Shown piece after piece: positions 36,601-42,742 of a DNA stretch of 64,000 nt. The first letter of the stretch is position 1. Each line of letters opens with the position of its first letter. A program made the position numbers and the translations under genes. The DNA comes from an uncultured Pseudomonadales bacterium. Lineage in GTDB: Bacteria; Pseudomonadota; Gammaproteobacteria; Pseudomonadales; Cellvibrionaceae. The DNA lies in assembly GCA_947489425.1 (NCBI GenBank), contig CANLDL010000001.1:248001-312000 (forward strand). The letters run 5' to 3'. The notes under the pieces were generated by a model, which was given only the letters and a program-made list of their open reading frames with translations, was not told the origin of the DNA and made no database searches.

Positions 36601-36922
36601 TACTGACGCTGCTAGTGTTGATATTGCGCAGTTTAATAATGTCTCTTTCGATGATTTATGGTTTAGTCGTAATGGCGATAACTTACAAATTACTCAGGCA
36701 GGTACAGATAATCAAGTAACAGTGAGTCATTGGTACACGGGAGCAGAGAATCAGCTAGATAGTATCAATACAGAAACGTCTGCTTTGTTAAATAACCAGG
36801 TGGATCAATTAGTCTCTGCTATGGCTGCTTACGATGTACCCTTGGGGGTTGGCAATGTGATTCCACAAGATATTAAGGATCAATTGCAAACAACCTTGGC
36901 AGAAACTTGGCAAAGTGCATAG
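27647..36922 (+). CDS. Giant RTX-type calcium-binding protein, type I secretion substrate
   Basis: This 3091-residue protein starts at ATG 27647 after AAGGAGA. Residues 1-470 form a unique non-repeat N-terminal region with an amphipathic/hydrophobic stretch near 260-285. RTX nonapeptides (GGxGxDxxx) appear in blocks near 475-500, 770-1170, 1290-1330, 1430-1490, 1600-1640 and 1755-1815. A non-RTX insert covers about 618-771. Two cadherin-like domains (FTFAELLAND at 2031 and 2232) flank a He-PIG/CADG-like domain. From 2329 four RTX plus HCBP-related modules form an A-B-A-B array. The C-terminus lacks Cys and is acidic and aliphatic, as expected of an uncleaved type I signal. Adhesin, toxin or enzyme roles all remain possible. 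Confidence 0.9.
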   Translation: MAYQFTNQELDQLQAVANRAELGEISWARVYEKVSTILTAAVKDNRVADNDIDETNRIILWFDGAVLVNSGESVFSTLIRKYTARQLELHYGQGAAENVINQMQNASDEIAQQVVLNDIFRNSGLLPSIEEIANRDAAIVGGILFGQSSETDSAIAFNAGWSGSILFSIFGTDETDRLLSAGRKNEFDTLEDFRNLLFAVDAFNYAAESADDFSKVFGSDIGENLVIGYRALRSGVDSASEFFDFLAGGIDGAVNDDWNQLLLAVVGGGVAESAISFITSYNRYELVEDLSSLFGINDSPVDSTNFLERANTVFSTIQTNNQLSLNISRLDGLSADALYEAAQSSIAYRYALVNTNAFVLENAESVYATHDVNGELTNLSDQYLRDRADYLSNLLEFNSTGGSPSNISPDTATFESFTDTNGDDALVTFESTTTNETVIISDELASTIGVNERDYRKNYYFGNNAIETVTGNKNIDHLYGAGGNDILDGGKGNDYLEGGVGNDIYQFDYNDGNDRIVDNGATDESNELLITHKEGGVASRVTRLALTTTGGDVYKEVDANGDVINSSTTYTTVSGAVAGQVDLFISIDGGNGGTITIEDWGGSTNQFGIDIADFTRPIEPTGNYDYVDNILGYVSSLPEGSVDKFSLHAGVNNFRRDVHRQSNLFETQSNGAFALAQAIPFEYSRTETETGYIYTPVSGGQVALTFYDRPYLDSVGFNFDSTRWLALNSDVTNFGFDPDNNNVFSDESGGYDSHVSSSNNAWRDHFFVAFDGGSFDDYLKGHDAGSDGFDGGAGNDDLFGFGGDDELNGGLGSDYIDGGAGDDYIWGNRVQLTYDGDNISILSTSGNLQSSLPSAYYNFEEAGTVDYLDGGAGNDNIAGGQGDDIILGGIGDDQLYGNVGIDTIDGGIGNDRIYGDSYFEAVQTNTIEYQGNSFVGRSLSNIVYVENRLDGYGYSDTLTGGEGDDYLYGEIGGDFLFGGDGNDQLHGDRPAGIYRSFESVLPDGTIIETDRFVSEVLDPSLSGDDRLYGGAGNDKLFGDAGNDKLFGGDDDDVLLGDNADYDSLAPKDHGDDYLSGGAGNDYLEGGGGKDEIFGGSDDDEIFGDASDLAEEFHGDDILDGGEGDDKIRAGAGDDQLLGGAGNDELHGDEGDDTLTGGSGVDALAGGAGNDTYIFNRGDASELTVANEANIIIDTEGNNTLVINGANIGDIVLESDQGTLTSSGFIRVKYLGDTIFMRDDTFATLNTIEVNGTTYTKNDFIFSLAAENNLTRPLPPNATNFPSINGNSTIDHIFGDDRRDRIFGRGGDDIIVGGRGNDELTGGSGSDSYFYSLGDGNDRIDTSGSIALGTDQIVFDSNIAASDVSLQSNSTSRDLLIFLTSSNQQITIIDFFDNTSDVLTTAFDIAFADGTLWTSDIIREMLLAVSEENDRVSGSSADDQIAGLGGSDTLIGRAGDDTLDGGLGDDSLHGGIGNDVLEGGLGNDHLSGGVGNDTYIYGLDDGSDRIDLDSASATDIETLRFKPGISADQLLLRRSDRHLEIHFPNDTNHISIIGLFQQNFHATNLALNIEFADGVVWSTEDILNFVQLGSEFDDTLVGGDTADNLSGGGGDDFIRANGGNDTLEGGVGNDQLIGGDGNDAFLFGYGDGQDTVFDLNLNAIELDRVHFKSGVNPDDITVVRRKIFQYEEYVFQFKNSSDELTVRYNFPITATTRDADITTFTGNNAIVTFEDSSVTWTAAQVRLLSLEGTEVDDSIIGSDGDDVINGYGGNDTIRGNGGDDVINGGDGDDTLSGAAGNDIIDGGRGDDVISGDGGNTPDGNDTYLFGLGDGRDRVFNIRSNSTEQDVIQLKAGISIDDILFSRENVANSDREVLVVFFRNSSDSIRIDNFYDGPFNEANTFIRFTEGNVELSFAQINEIVEQTSSHIVAERYTFSSPLTNLQFLDEQTVYTITLRDGSPLPDWLTFDRFGRVFRGERPDNSAVDLELLIRATANRLSGASESEIYNFYLPHINTDPIANEDLLLAERSTATVFTFAELLANDTDIDTADVLSIAAVSNPANGTVVIDDVAQTVTFTPTVDYIGNASFTYSISDGNGGQATATATIDVVEEIPLDTIPELSNPIDDQALLEDTAFSFTLPVNTFTDADGDSLSFTATLADGSALPNWLSFDALTQTFSGTPLQGDVGDIAVVVTADDGSGGVASDTFTLAVGNINDAPIGADDAGTTQENTPVIFTFAELLANDSDEDVSDVLTITTVGAASNGTVAIDEVAQTITFTPNADYFGPASFDYTVSDGNGGTNTAVVSINVTAVSDSGIDLSGDDVLTGTDAGEIIVAGTGADTLSGLAGDDRLLGGAGNDTYIIGANSGRDTITDVDGQNIIRFVDGISFNDVASGLSRSGDDLILNIGGNTNQVRVANFFALANTVERLEFENGSAITAGQLYGAFGVAAPIATGTASNVVLGGDADDTSIASAADDIVITGSGNDTLSGLAGNDQLIGGAGDDVYIIGANSGRDTIIDTAGINTVQFVDGIVFNDVASGLSRSGDDLLLNIGGTTTNQVRVANFFAVANTIESLAFENGSSITAAQLYGAFGVAAPTATAETLDILSNTTTSPEDPSPDTGGGDSDPANTGGENTGGSGDNSEPPVGNSIIDLNIANTLNGTADAEIIVAGAGADTLSGLAGDDRLLGGADNDTYIIGANSGKDTIIDTNGQNTIRFVDGISFNDVATGLSRSGNNLILNIAGNTNNVTITNFFSVANTIDVVEFEAGGQITSAQLFGAFGLAAPTAVVAASEVFLGDGADNTVEGSAASDIVITGRGDDTLSGLAGSDQLIGGAGDDTYIIGASSGQDTIIDTAGVNTIQFIDGIGFNDVASGLSRAGDDLLLNISGNTTNQVRVAGFFSTANTVAGLNFENGSSISAAQLYGAFGAAAPATTSETYDILSDVITGGTGNDTLISSARNEQLSGGAGSDTYVFNANSGADTILNNDTDAASVDIAQFNNVSFDDLWFSRNGDNLQITQAGTDNQVTVSHWYTGAENQLDSINTETSALLNNQVDQLVSAMAAYDVPLGVGNVIPQDIKDQLQTTLAETWQSA
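34631..36640 (+). repeat. 1005-bp in-frame tandem duplication inside the RTX gene
   Basis: Two consecutive units share order and spacing. Module A begins with GAAATTATTGT at 34631 and again at 35636. Module B begins with GATATTGT at 35066 and again at 36071. The CTC codon of the LYGAFG motif falls at 35399 and 36404. All three pairs are offset by exactly 1005 nt (335 codons). The limits given are two unit lengths counted from 34631; the exact breakpoints are not resolved. Sequence identity fades in the linker after the first B module (Ser/Thr/Gly/Pro-rich). Confidence 0.85.
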
Positions 36923-36929
36923 TATATTT

Positions 36930-36963
36930 AATCGTTAGGGGTAATCTCTAACGATTATTTTTA
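36930..36963 (+). terminator. Rho-independent terminator after the RTX gene
   Basis: AATCGTTAG (36930-36938) pairs perfectly with CTAACGATT (36948-36956) around a 9-nt loop, and ATTTTTATG follows. It begins 7 nt after the RTX stop. Confidence 0.85.
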
Positions 36964-36980
36964 TGTATTTTAAATTAAAA

Positions 36981-37009
36981 AAGTAAGTGACCTTTTAGGT
37001 CACTTACTT
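36981..37009. other. Perfect 29-bp palindrome downstream of the RTX terminator
   Basis: AAGTAAGTGACCT (36981-36993), TTT, then AGGTCACTTACTT (36997-37009) form perfect 13-bp arms. A-rich sequence lies on its left side, so on the minus strand it would look like a stem followed by a T run; it could terminate antisense transcription. A dimeric-regulator binding site is the alternative. No minus-strand gene ends here. Confidence 0.7.
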
Positions 37010-37136
37010 GCAATATGTATACAATTTAGACTTTTCTTTTAAAAAATGCTTAGTTGTTCACAATCTATTATGCATTTTTTGTCCATACTGTAGTCATAAC
37101 TTGTAACACTAAGTCCTAGATTTTGAGCGGTACAGT

Positions 37137-38483
37137 ATGGAACAAGCATTAACTGCTGAAGCAATTCTTTTCTTTGATGACCATAAGATCGTTAAAGAAA
37201 TGACCTATCTTGAGTTTCAGGCTATTTTAGATAGCTATGTGCCTCTGCACGATATGGCGAATCGCTCTATGGGTGCGGTTTATGTGCGTATTGATGCTAA
37301 GTACCACATTACAGGGACAGTGTTCTTCCGTATTAATTTTGATCGCAAAGGTTTTGTCGAAAAGTCGTGGAATGTACCCTTACAGCAGCTTGCAGATAAA
37401 GCAGCTAAAGGTCCTAACTTGGGCTCGGGTCCAATTAGCCTTGCGTGTTTTAGCCAATGCCCTATCGAGTGGCAAAAAAATAATCTCTGGGATCCGGAGA
37501 TGCAAGCGACTGCCAATGATTTTCATGCGATAAAAAAATCAATTAAAAATAATAACTTAGGGATTATTTTTAATGTTGATTCTAGCATTGAGGAATCAGA
37601 TGAAGTGTCTGAGTCCTTGGCTGAAGAGCGTACGCGAACAGCCATGATTATAAAAGAACAGCGCCTTCGCCAAAAGCTCTTGTCTACCAAGGCAGAGCAA
37701 GACATGCGCCAATTAAATTTAGATCATCAGCAAAGAATCTATGAATACCAACAAAAGTTTAACGAGCTACAACAAGAACTTGAGCAAGAAAAGCAACAGC
37801 GCATCGAGTTAGAAGAGAAGTCTAAGGGACAGTCAGACAAGATCGATGGCATGCGTGAATATTTTGAAGCCAAGCTTGAGAAGTACCAACAAAATGAAGA
37901 CTCTGTGCAAGCAGAGGCTTTAAAAGAATACTATGACACTGAGCTTGCGGCAGAGTCAGACCGATTAGCTAGCGAGTACCAGTCTGAGCTGCAGTCGCGT
38001 GATGTGGAGCTGCTTTACCGTCGTGAGCAAGAGTCACAATTACAGCAAGAGATTATTAAGTTAAAACAAGAGAAGCAAGAGTTAGCCGAAAGCTCGCGAG
38101 ATATTGTTTTCCATCATCTTAGTGATGCAGGTATTAATTTTGTTATTTACCATCCAGGAGTGGGGCATTTAACTATTGGTGCTGATGAAATTGATAGTTA
38201 CCTTACCAATAGTATCGCTTTTGTTGCAGATAAATGCGGTGTTAATGAACCGCTTTACAGTGCCTGGCTCGATCATTATTATAGCCCCACTTGCCAAAAA
38301 CAGCTCGATAACGGGCGTCTTTGCGATAAGCCAGTGACGCAAATAGAAGATCCTAGTCAGTTTATCGTTGGCGAGAGTGATTGTTGTGCAGAACATCGTA
38401 GTGGAGCCACTAGGGTTGTACCCATTAAAAGTGCCTCTAATGCTGCCAGAAAGAAAAACGGACCTACCGAATTAGCCCTGTAA
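37137..38483 (+). CDS. Conserved coiled-coil protein with C-terminal Cys/His cluster
   Basis: This 448-residue cytoplasmic protein has three parts. Residues 1-165 are globular (VYVRIDAKYHITGTVFFRINFD, GPNLGSGPISLACFSQCPIEW in outline). Residues 165-325 form a long Glu/Gln/Lys-rich coiled coil. Residues 325-448 contain a small domain (FVIYHPGVGHLTI) and a Cys/His cluster (C..C..CC..H around 390-425) that could bind zinc. I recall similar proteins in Pseudomonas-like genomes under vague names such as chromosome-partitioning protein, but no function is established. There is no signal peptide or TM. The next gene's coding frame overlaps or abuts its stop. Confidence 0.7.
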   Translation: MEQALTAEAILFFDDHKIVKEMTYLEFQAILDSYVPLHDMANRSMGAVYVRIDAKYHITGTVFFRINFDRKGFVEKSWNVPLQQLADKAAKGPNLGSGPISLACFSQCPIEWQKNNLWDPEMQATANDFHAIKKSIKNNNLGIIFNVDSSIEESDEVSESLAEERTRTAMIIKEQRLRQKLLSTKAEQDMRQLNLDHQQRIYEYQQKFNELQQELEQEKQQRIELEEKSKGQSDKIDGMREYFEAKLEKYQQNEDSVQAEALKEYYDTELAAESDRLASEYQSELQSRDVELLYRREQESQLQQEIIKLKQEKQELAESSRDIVFHHLSDAGINFVIYHPGVGHLTIGADEIDSYLTNSIAFVADKCGVNEPLYSAWLDHYYSPTCQKQLDNGRLCDKPVTQIEDPSQFIVGESDCCAEHRSGATRVVPIKSASNAARKKNGPTELAL

Positions 38484-38530
38484 TTACAGCCCCCTTACTT
38501 GATATAGCCCAGTCTGTTCCATTACAGCGC

Positions 38531-39436
38531 TTGCAATGGCCAGAGTTAGAGGCGTTATCCATTAATGTTTATTTGCATCGTGATGATGCGATCTCTCCTT
38601 TCTACTCGGGTAATAAGTTTTATAAGTTGTATTACAATCTTCGCAATGCAAGCGCACAAGGTGCCGCTGCCATCCTTTCTTTTGGCGGTAACTATTCGAA
38701 CCACTTATATTCCCTCGCGGCAATGGGGCAAGAGCTAGGCATCCAAACTATTGGCATTGTTCGTGGTTATGAGACGGCAAAACTAAGCCCAACTCTAGAA
38801 GATGCTAAAAGTTTTGGCATGAAGTTGTACTTTTTAGGGAAAAAGGCCTATAAATCTAAGGATATTAGCGAACTATTACCTATACTTAATAAACAGTATG
38901 GTCACCTGTGCCTTGTCCCCGAAGGTGGCGAGAATCTTGCTGGTGTTAGAGGGTGTTTGGCTATGGGTACAACTATAGACCAACGTATGCGCAACCTATT
39001 GGGTGATAAGCCCTATACACTATGTTGTGCTGTAGGGACAGGCTCTACCTTTGCCGGTTTAATTGCGTCTTCGCCGCGTGCGCATTGCGTAGGAGTGAGT
39101 GTGCTTAAGGGTGTGGATATTATTTCACCAAAAATAAGGCGATGGCTGTCGTTACTTGGAAAAAAAGAACTTACCGGCTGGTCTTTAAGTAATGAATACC
39201 ACCATGGTGGTTATGCTAAAGTTACCCCGGAGTTAGTTGAGTTTATGTCTCGCTTAGAGGCACTAAATACTATTAAGCTGGACCCAGTGTATACTGCTAA
39301 ACTACTCTGGGCGATCAAAGAGCTAGCTATCGCTGGATATTGGGATACTAATAATAGAGAAGCACCACAATCTACCCATATAGTCGCTATACATAGTGGC
39401 GGCCTACAAGGGCGAAGAGGTTTTGATTTAGCCTAA
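38531..39436 (+). CDS. PLP-dependent D-cysteine desulfhydrase / ACC deaminase family protein
   Basis: This fold-type II PLP enzyme, of about 301 residues from TTG 38531, contains LHRDDAISPFYSGNKFYKL with the PLP lysine in SGNK, FGGNYSNHLYSLAAMG and PEGGENLAGVRGC. Relatives are D-cysteine desulfhydrases and ACC-deaminase homologues; the exact substrate is not predictable. The start is a problem. The same frame stays open back to 38441 and encodes a family-like lead-in (LDIAQSVPLQRL) that lies before the TTG, yet no ATG, GTG, TTG or CTG occurs in that stretch. An AUU start at 38483, overlapping the previous stop, or a reinitiation event would explain it. Confidence 0.78.
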   Translation: MQWPELEALSINVYLHRDDAISPFYSGNKFYKLYYNLRNASAQGAAAILSFGGNYSNHLYSLAAMGQELGIQTIGIVRGYETAKLSPTLEDAKSFGMKLYFLGKKAYKSKDISELLPILNKQYGHLCLVPEGGENLAGVRGCLAMGTTIDQRMRNLLGDKPYTLCCAVGTGSTFAGLIASSPRAHCVGVSVLKGVDIISPKIRRWLSLLGKKELTGWSLSNEYHHGGYAKVTPELVEFMSRLEALNTIKLDPVYTAKLLWAIKELAIAGYWDTNNREAPQSTHIVAIHSGGLQGRRGFDLA

Positions 39437-39490
39437 TTGCTTTAAGTTAATGGAGTGTGTTTGTTTCCGATGTAATGAGTGATAAGTTTT

Positions 39491-40597
39491 ATGGATAATA
39501 CGCAGTTAATAAAACAGTGTCGAAGCTTAGCTCCATTGGCAACAATGAGAGAAAATCACCTACTTGCAGCACTAGCAGAGGCAACGGAAGTCACCGCTTG
39601 TAAGGATGATGAGGTACTTTGCGGAGATGATTTTGGTACTTGCCTGTGCTATTTGCTTTCCGGTGAGCTTCTCCTGACTCGCAAAGATGGGCAAAAGAGA
39701 GTAATTACAGCGGATTTTCACTGGCTGCCTATTGTTCAATTTCAGGCCGAGGAATTTACCGCAAGAGCAATTACCGATTGCCAACTGATACGTTTTGATA
39801 GAATCAAGCTAGACCAGTTATTAACTTGGAGCCAAGTCGCTGATTATTTAGAGATCGACATCTCCTATGAGCGTAGCTACGATGAGCATTCCAATTGGAT
39901 GAAAACGGTTTTAAATTCCAATCTTTTTTATAAAATCGCGCCGCTTAATGTGCTTTCTATTTTTTCTAAAATTACACCAAAAGATGTCAAGGCAGGTGAT
40001 GTTATCCTGAACGAAGGCGACGAAGGCGATTACTGTTATTTTATTAAAGAAGGACGTGCTCAGGTTTCTCGTGCATCAGAAACAGGCGATGCAGATATCC
40101 CCATTGCAGAGATCAGCAATAATCGCTGTTTTGGCGAGGATGCTTTGATTGCTAATACTACACGTAATGCAACGGTGACTATGTTAACCGATGGTACGTT
40201 AATGTGTTTACACAAAAACGATTTTGCAGACTTGCTGATAGAGCCTAATGTTTCTCATGTATCCTTTGAGACATTAGAGACGATGAAAGATCAAAATTTT
40301 GAATTTTTAGATGTGCGTTCACAAGAAGAGTTTGACTACAAACATATCGTTGATGCTGTCCATATACCACTTATTTTATTACGTTTAAAAATACGTCTGC
40401 TCGATGCAAAAAAACATTATTTGATCTACTGTAATACGGGTTCACGTAGTCGTGCAGCGGCATTTTTGCTGGCAAGTAAAGGTTATCAAGTGAGTTTGTT
40501 AGAGGGTGGTCTTGCTAGTATTAGTAAAGATGATGTTAAACGTTTGCTCGTTAGTGAATTCGATACTATTCATCAGTTGGCCAGTGAATCTAGTTAG
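39491..40597 (+). CDS. Cyclic-nucleotide-binding domain / rhodanese fusion protein
   Basis: From ATG 39491 the protein has 368 residues. The N-terminus is a degenerate cNMP-binding-like domain (about 1-120). A better cNMP-binding domain covers about 140-255 (NEGDEGDYCYFIKEGRAQV, RCFGEDALI). A rhodanese domain follows (about 265-355) with the active loop YCNTGSRSRAAA and its catalytic Cys. There is no DNA-binding domain or TM. Such fusions are predicted to link cyclic-nucleotide or effector binding to sulfur transfer; the physiological role is unknown. An in-frame GTG at 39479 is a weaker start. It is convergent with the DUF1853 gene, with only 1 nt between the stops. Confidence 0.83.
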   Translation: MDNTQLIKQCRSLAPLATMRENHLLAALAEATEVTACKDDEVLCGDDFGTCLCYLLSGELLLTRKDGQKRVITADFHWLPIVQFQAEEFTARAITDCQLIRFDRIKLDQLLTWSQVADYLEIDISYERSYDEHSNWMKTVLNSNLFYKIAPLNVLSIFSKITPKDVKAGDVILNEGDEGDYCYFIKEGRAQVSRASETGDADIPIAEISNNRCFGEDALIANTTRNATVTMLTDGTLMCLHKNDFADLLIEPNVSHVSFETLETMKDQNFEFLDVRSQEEFDYKHIVDAVHIPLILLRLKIRLLDAKKHYLIYCNTGSRSRAAAFLLASKGYQVSLLEGGLASISKDDVKRLLVSEFDTIHQLASESS

Positions 40598-40598
40598 A

Positions 40599-41708
40599 TT
40601 ATTCTTTCCTAATGATAAAAAATCGGCCATGCTCTATATGTAGAGTATGAGCGTTCTTGTTTTGCTTAGATAATATTCGTTTATCAACTCTTTGCCGATC
40701 AATAATGGCCAAGTGCCATTGATTTTCTTCTGTATCATTTGTTAAAAAATTTAAAAGGCAATTCTCATCTAATAATTGTAGTTGAGCTTCTTCTATATCC
40801 TTTTCAGTTATTTCACTTAGCCAATATTGTTTAGGTAATAAACAATATTGCACTTCTGTTGTTTTATATAAATCCAGTATACTTTTATGCCAGTTTTTTT
40901 GACTCGTGTTAGGTGTTAGAGCATCTATAAAGTCGGAATAATATAGCCAAAAATCAGTTGCTGTATTTTTTGCATAAAGAGGGTTGTCAATACTTTCAAG
41001 TAGCGGCGAAAAAAAACGACCAGACATGTGCAGGCGGCACTGTATGGGTTTAGCGGCCGTTTGAAAAGGGCTCGTATCGATATGGCTTTTTGATAATAAC
41101 TGAGTAAGTGATTCAGTACCGGCATTAGATTGGCTGAGTAATAATTGGTGTTCCTGTAGATGGCGCATTTTTATGGCGAGTGTATCTCTAAAATTAGGCC
41201 CAACCCAATTATGCCAATTATGAAGTGGGCGATTTTTCTCGATAGGGTAAATGTTTGATTGATTATAGTTGTGATGGCCTAAATAAAATTTAACAGCGAC
41301 TTCAATATGTTTTATATCACCATTGGTATTGTCTAAGACAATAAAATCAAATTCACCAAGAGTTCGTTTTTTTTCGATAACTTGATAATTCTTCGCCAGC
41401 AATTCAAATCGCTTTCTACCGTTACACTCGTAATAACTAAAATAAAAGCTTAACAGTTGTTCAAAATAAATACCGAGTCGTGTTGAGCGCTGTTGCGATA
41501 AGTGCTCGGCTAATATTGTTGGGGATGCATCGATATATTGCAACCATGCTAAAAATTGATCTTCTGCAAAATAGTCACTCTTGAACCATTCACTAGGTAA
41601 TGATGGTATGGGTGAAAAAAGCGATGAGCAAGTAAGCGACCAAGCAAGGTCTCTTAATGCACGGCTCTTAAGGGCAAGAAACTCAGGAGCCAGTTTAGAT
41701 ACAGACAT
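40599..41708 (-). CDS. DUF1853 family protein
   Basis: This 369-residue protein carries the hallmarks of DUF1853: an N-terminal RDLAWSLTCSSLF, a central RLGIYFEQLLSFYFSYY, then RTLGEFDFIV and HIEVAVKFYLG. The FDFIV...EVAVK spacing recalls a PD-(D/E)xK nuclease-like core, but activity is not established for the family. It is read divergently from nadK across an 80-nt gap, an arrangement that looks conserved in related genomes (from memory). Confidence 0.85.
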   Translation of the reverse strand: MSVSKLAPEFLALKSRALRDLAWSLTCSSLFSPIPSLPSEWFKSDYFAEDQFLAWLQYIDASPTILAEHLSQQRSTRLGIYFEQLLSFYFSYYECNGRKRFELLAKNYQVIEKKRTLGEFDFIVLDNTNGDIKHIEVAVKFYLGHHNYNQSNIYPIEKNRPLHNWHNWVGPNFRDTLAIKMRHLQEHQLLLSQSNAGTESLTQLLSKSHIDTSPFQTAAKPIQCRLHMSGRFFSPLLESIDNPLYAKNTATDFWLYYSDFIDALTPNTSQKNWHKSILDLYKTTEVQYCLLPKQYWLSEITEKDIEEAQLQLLDENCLLNFLTNDTEENQWHLAIIDRQRVDKRILSKQNKNAHTLHIEHGRFFIIRKE

Positions 41709-41788
41709 AGCGGTAAATGGGCTTTATGGGGTGGTGATACATTCGATCATGGTATCATACCCCTCAATTTTAATTTAACTGGTAACTT

Positions 41789-42718
41789 ATGACTCAATCG
41801 ACGGAAAAAGCAACATCTTCAACGGTTAGTACCCAGTTCGCATCGGTTGGTCTTATTGGGCGTATTCATTCCGATCAAACTAAAGCAACAGCGGAGCGGC
41901 TTATCAAATGTCTTGATAAATTAGGCGTTAAGATAGTTTTACTGGATAAACTCGCTGATTTGCTCGGTACGCCGGATGTGCTAAAGGGTAATGAAGACTA
42001 CATTGGCCAACATTGTGATTTGGCCATAGTTATCGGTGGTGATGGCAGTATGCTCGGTGCAGCGAGGGCAATGGTTGCCCATAATGTCCCTGTATTGGGT
42101 GTTAACCGTGGCCGCCTTGGGTTCTTAACGGATATCATGCCAAATGAAGTCGAGAAAAAAGTAGCCGAGGTGTTTTCGGGTAACTATATTACCGAGTCTC
42201 GATTTCTATTAGATATGTCTATCATCCGTGAAGGTAAACAATTAGCCGTTGGTGATGCGCTTAATGATGTGGTCTTATATCCAGGTCGCCATATTAGAAT
42301 GATTGAGTTCGAGCTGTATATCGATGGCCAATTTGTTTATAGCCAGTCATCCGACGGTATCATTATATCTACCCCCACCGGTTCTACCGCTTATGCTCTA
42401 AGCGGCGGTGGCCCACTTATGTATCCAAGTATGGATGCTATTGTTTTGGTGCCTCTTAACCCTCATAGCTTGAGTAGCCGCCCCATTGTCGTCAGTGGCG
42501 ATAGCCAAATTAAACTGCTGATTGGTCAGCGTATGTCTGAGTCACTCAATGTTACTTGTGATGGCCAAGACTCGGATTTAATCAGAGCAGGGGATGAGAT
42601 CCACATTAAGAAAAAACCAAAGTCACTTAAATTAATTCACCCCTCAGATCATAATTATTATGATACCTGTCGTAAAAAACTAGGTTGGGGACAACATCTT
42701 ACCGTTGGTAAAAAATAG
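41789..42718 (+). CDS. nadK: NAD kinase
   Basis: This 309-residue NAD kinase makes NADP+ from NAD+ in the cytoplasm. The GGDG motif is at residues 83-86 (VIGGDGSMLGAAR), followed by GVNRGRLGFLTD, ALNDVVL and STPTGSTAYALSGGGP, all family hallmarks. The N-terminal Ser/Thr-rich extension of about 18 residues is unremarkable. ATG 41789 has only a weak GGTAA upstream. The metallophosphatase gene follows 24 nt downstream. Confidence 0.96.
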   Translation: MTQSTEKATSSTVSTQFASVGLIGRIHSDQTKATAERLIKCLDKLGVKIVLLDKLADLLGTPDVLKGNEDYIGQHCDLAIVIGGDGSMLGAARAMVAHNVPVLGVNRGRLGFLTDIMPNEVEKKVAEVFSGNYITESRFLLDMSIIREGKQLAVGDALNDVVLYPGRHIRMIEFELYIDGQFVYSQSSDGIIISTPTGSTAYALSGGGPLMYPSMDAIVLVPLNPHSLSSRPIVVSGDSQIKLLIGQRMSESLNVTCDGQDSDLIRAGDEIHIKKKPKSLKLIHPSDHNYYDTCRKKLGWGQHLTVGKK

Positions 42719-42742
42719 AGTTATAAGGGGAAAAGCACTTTA

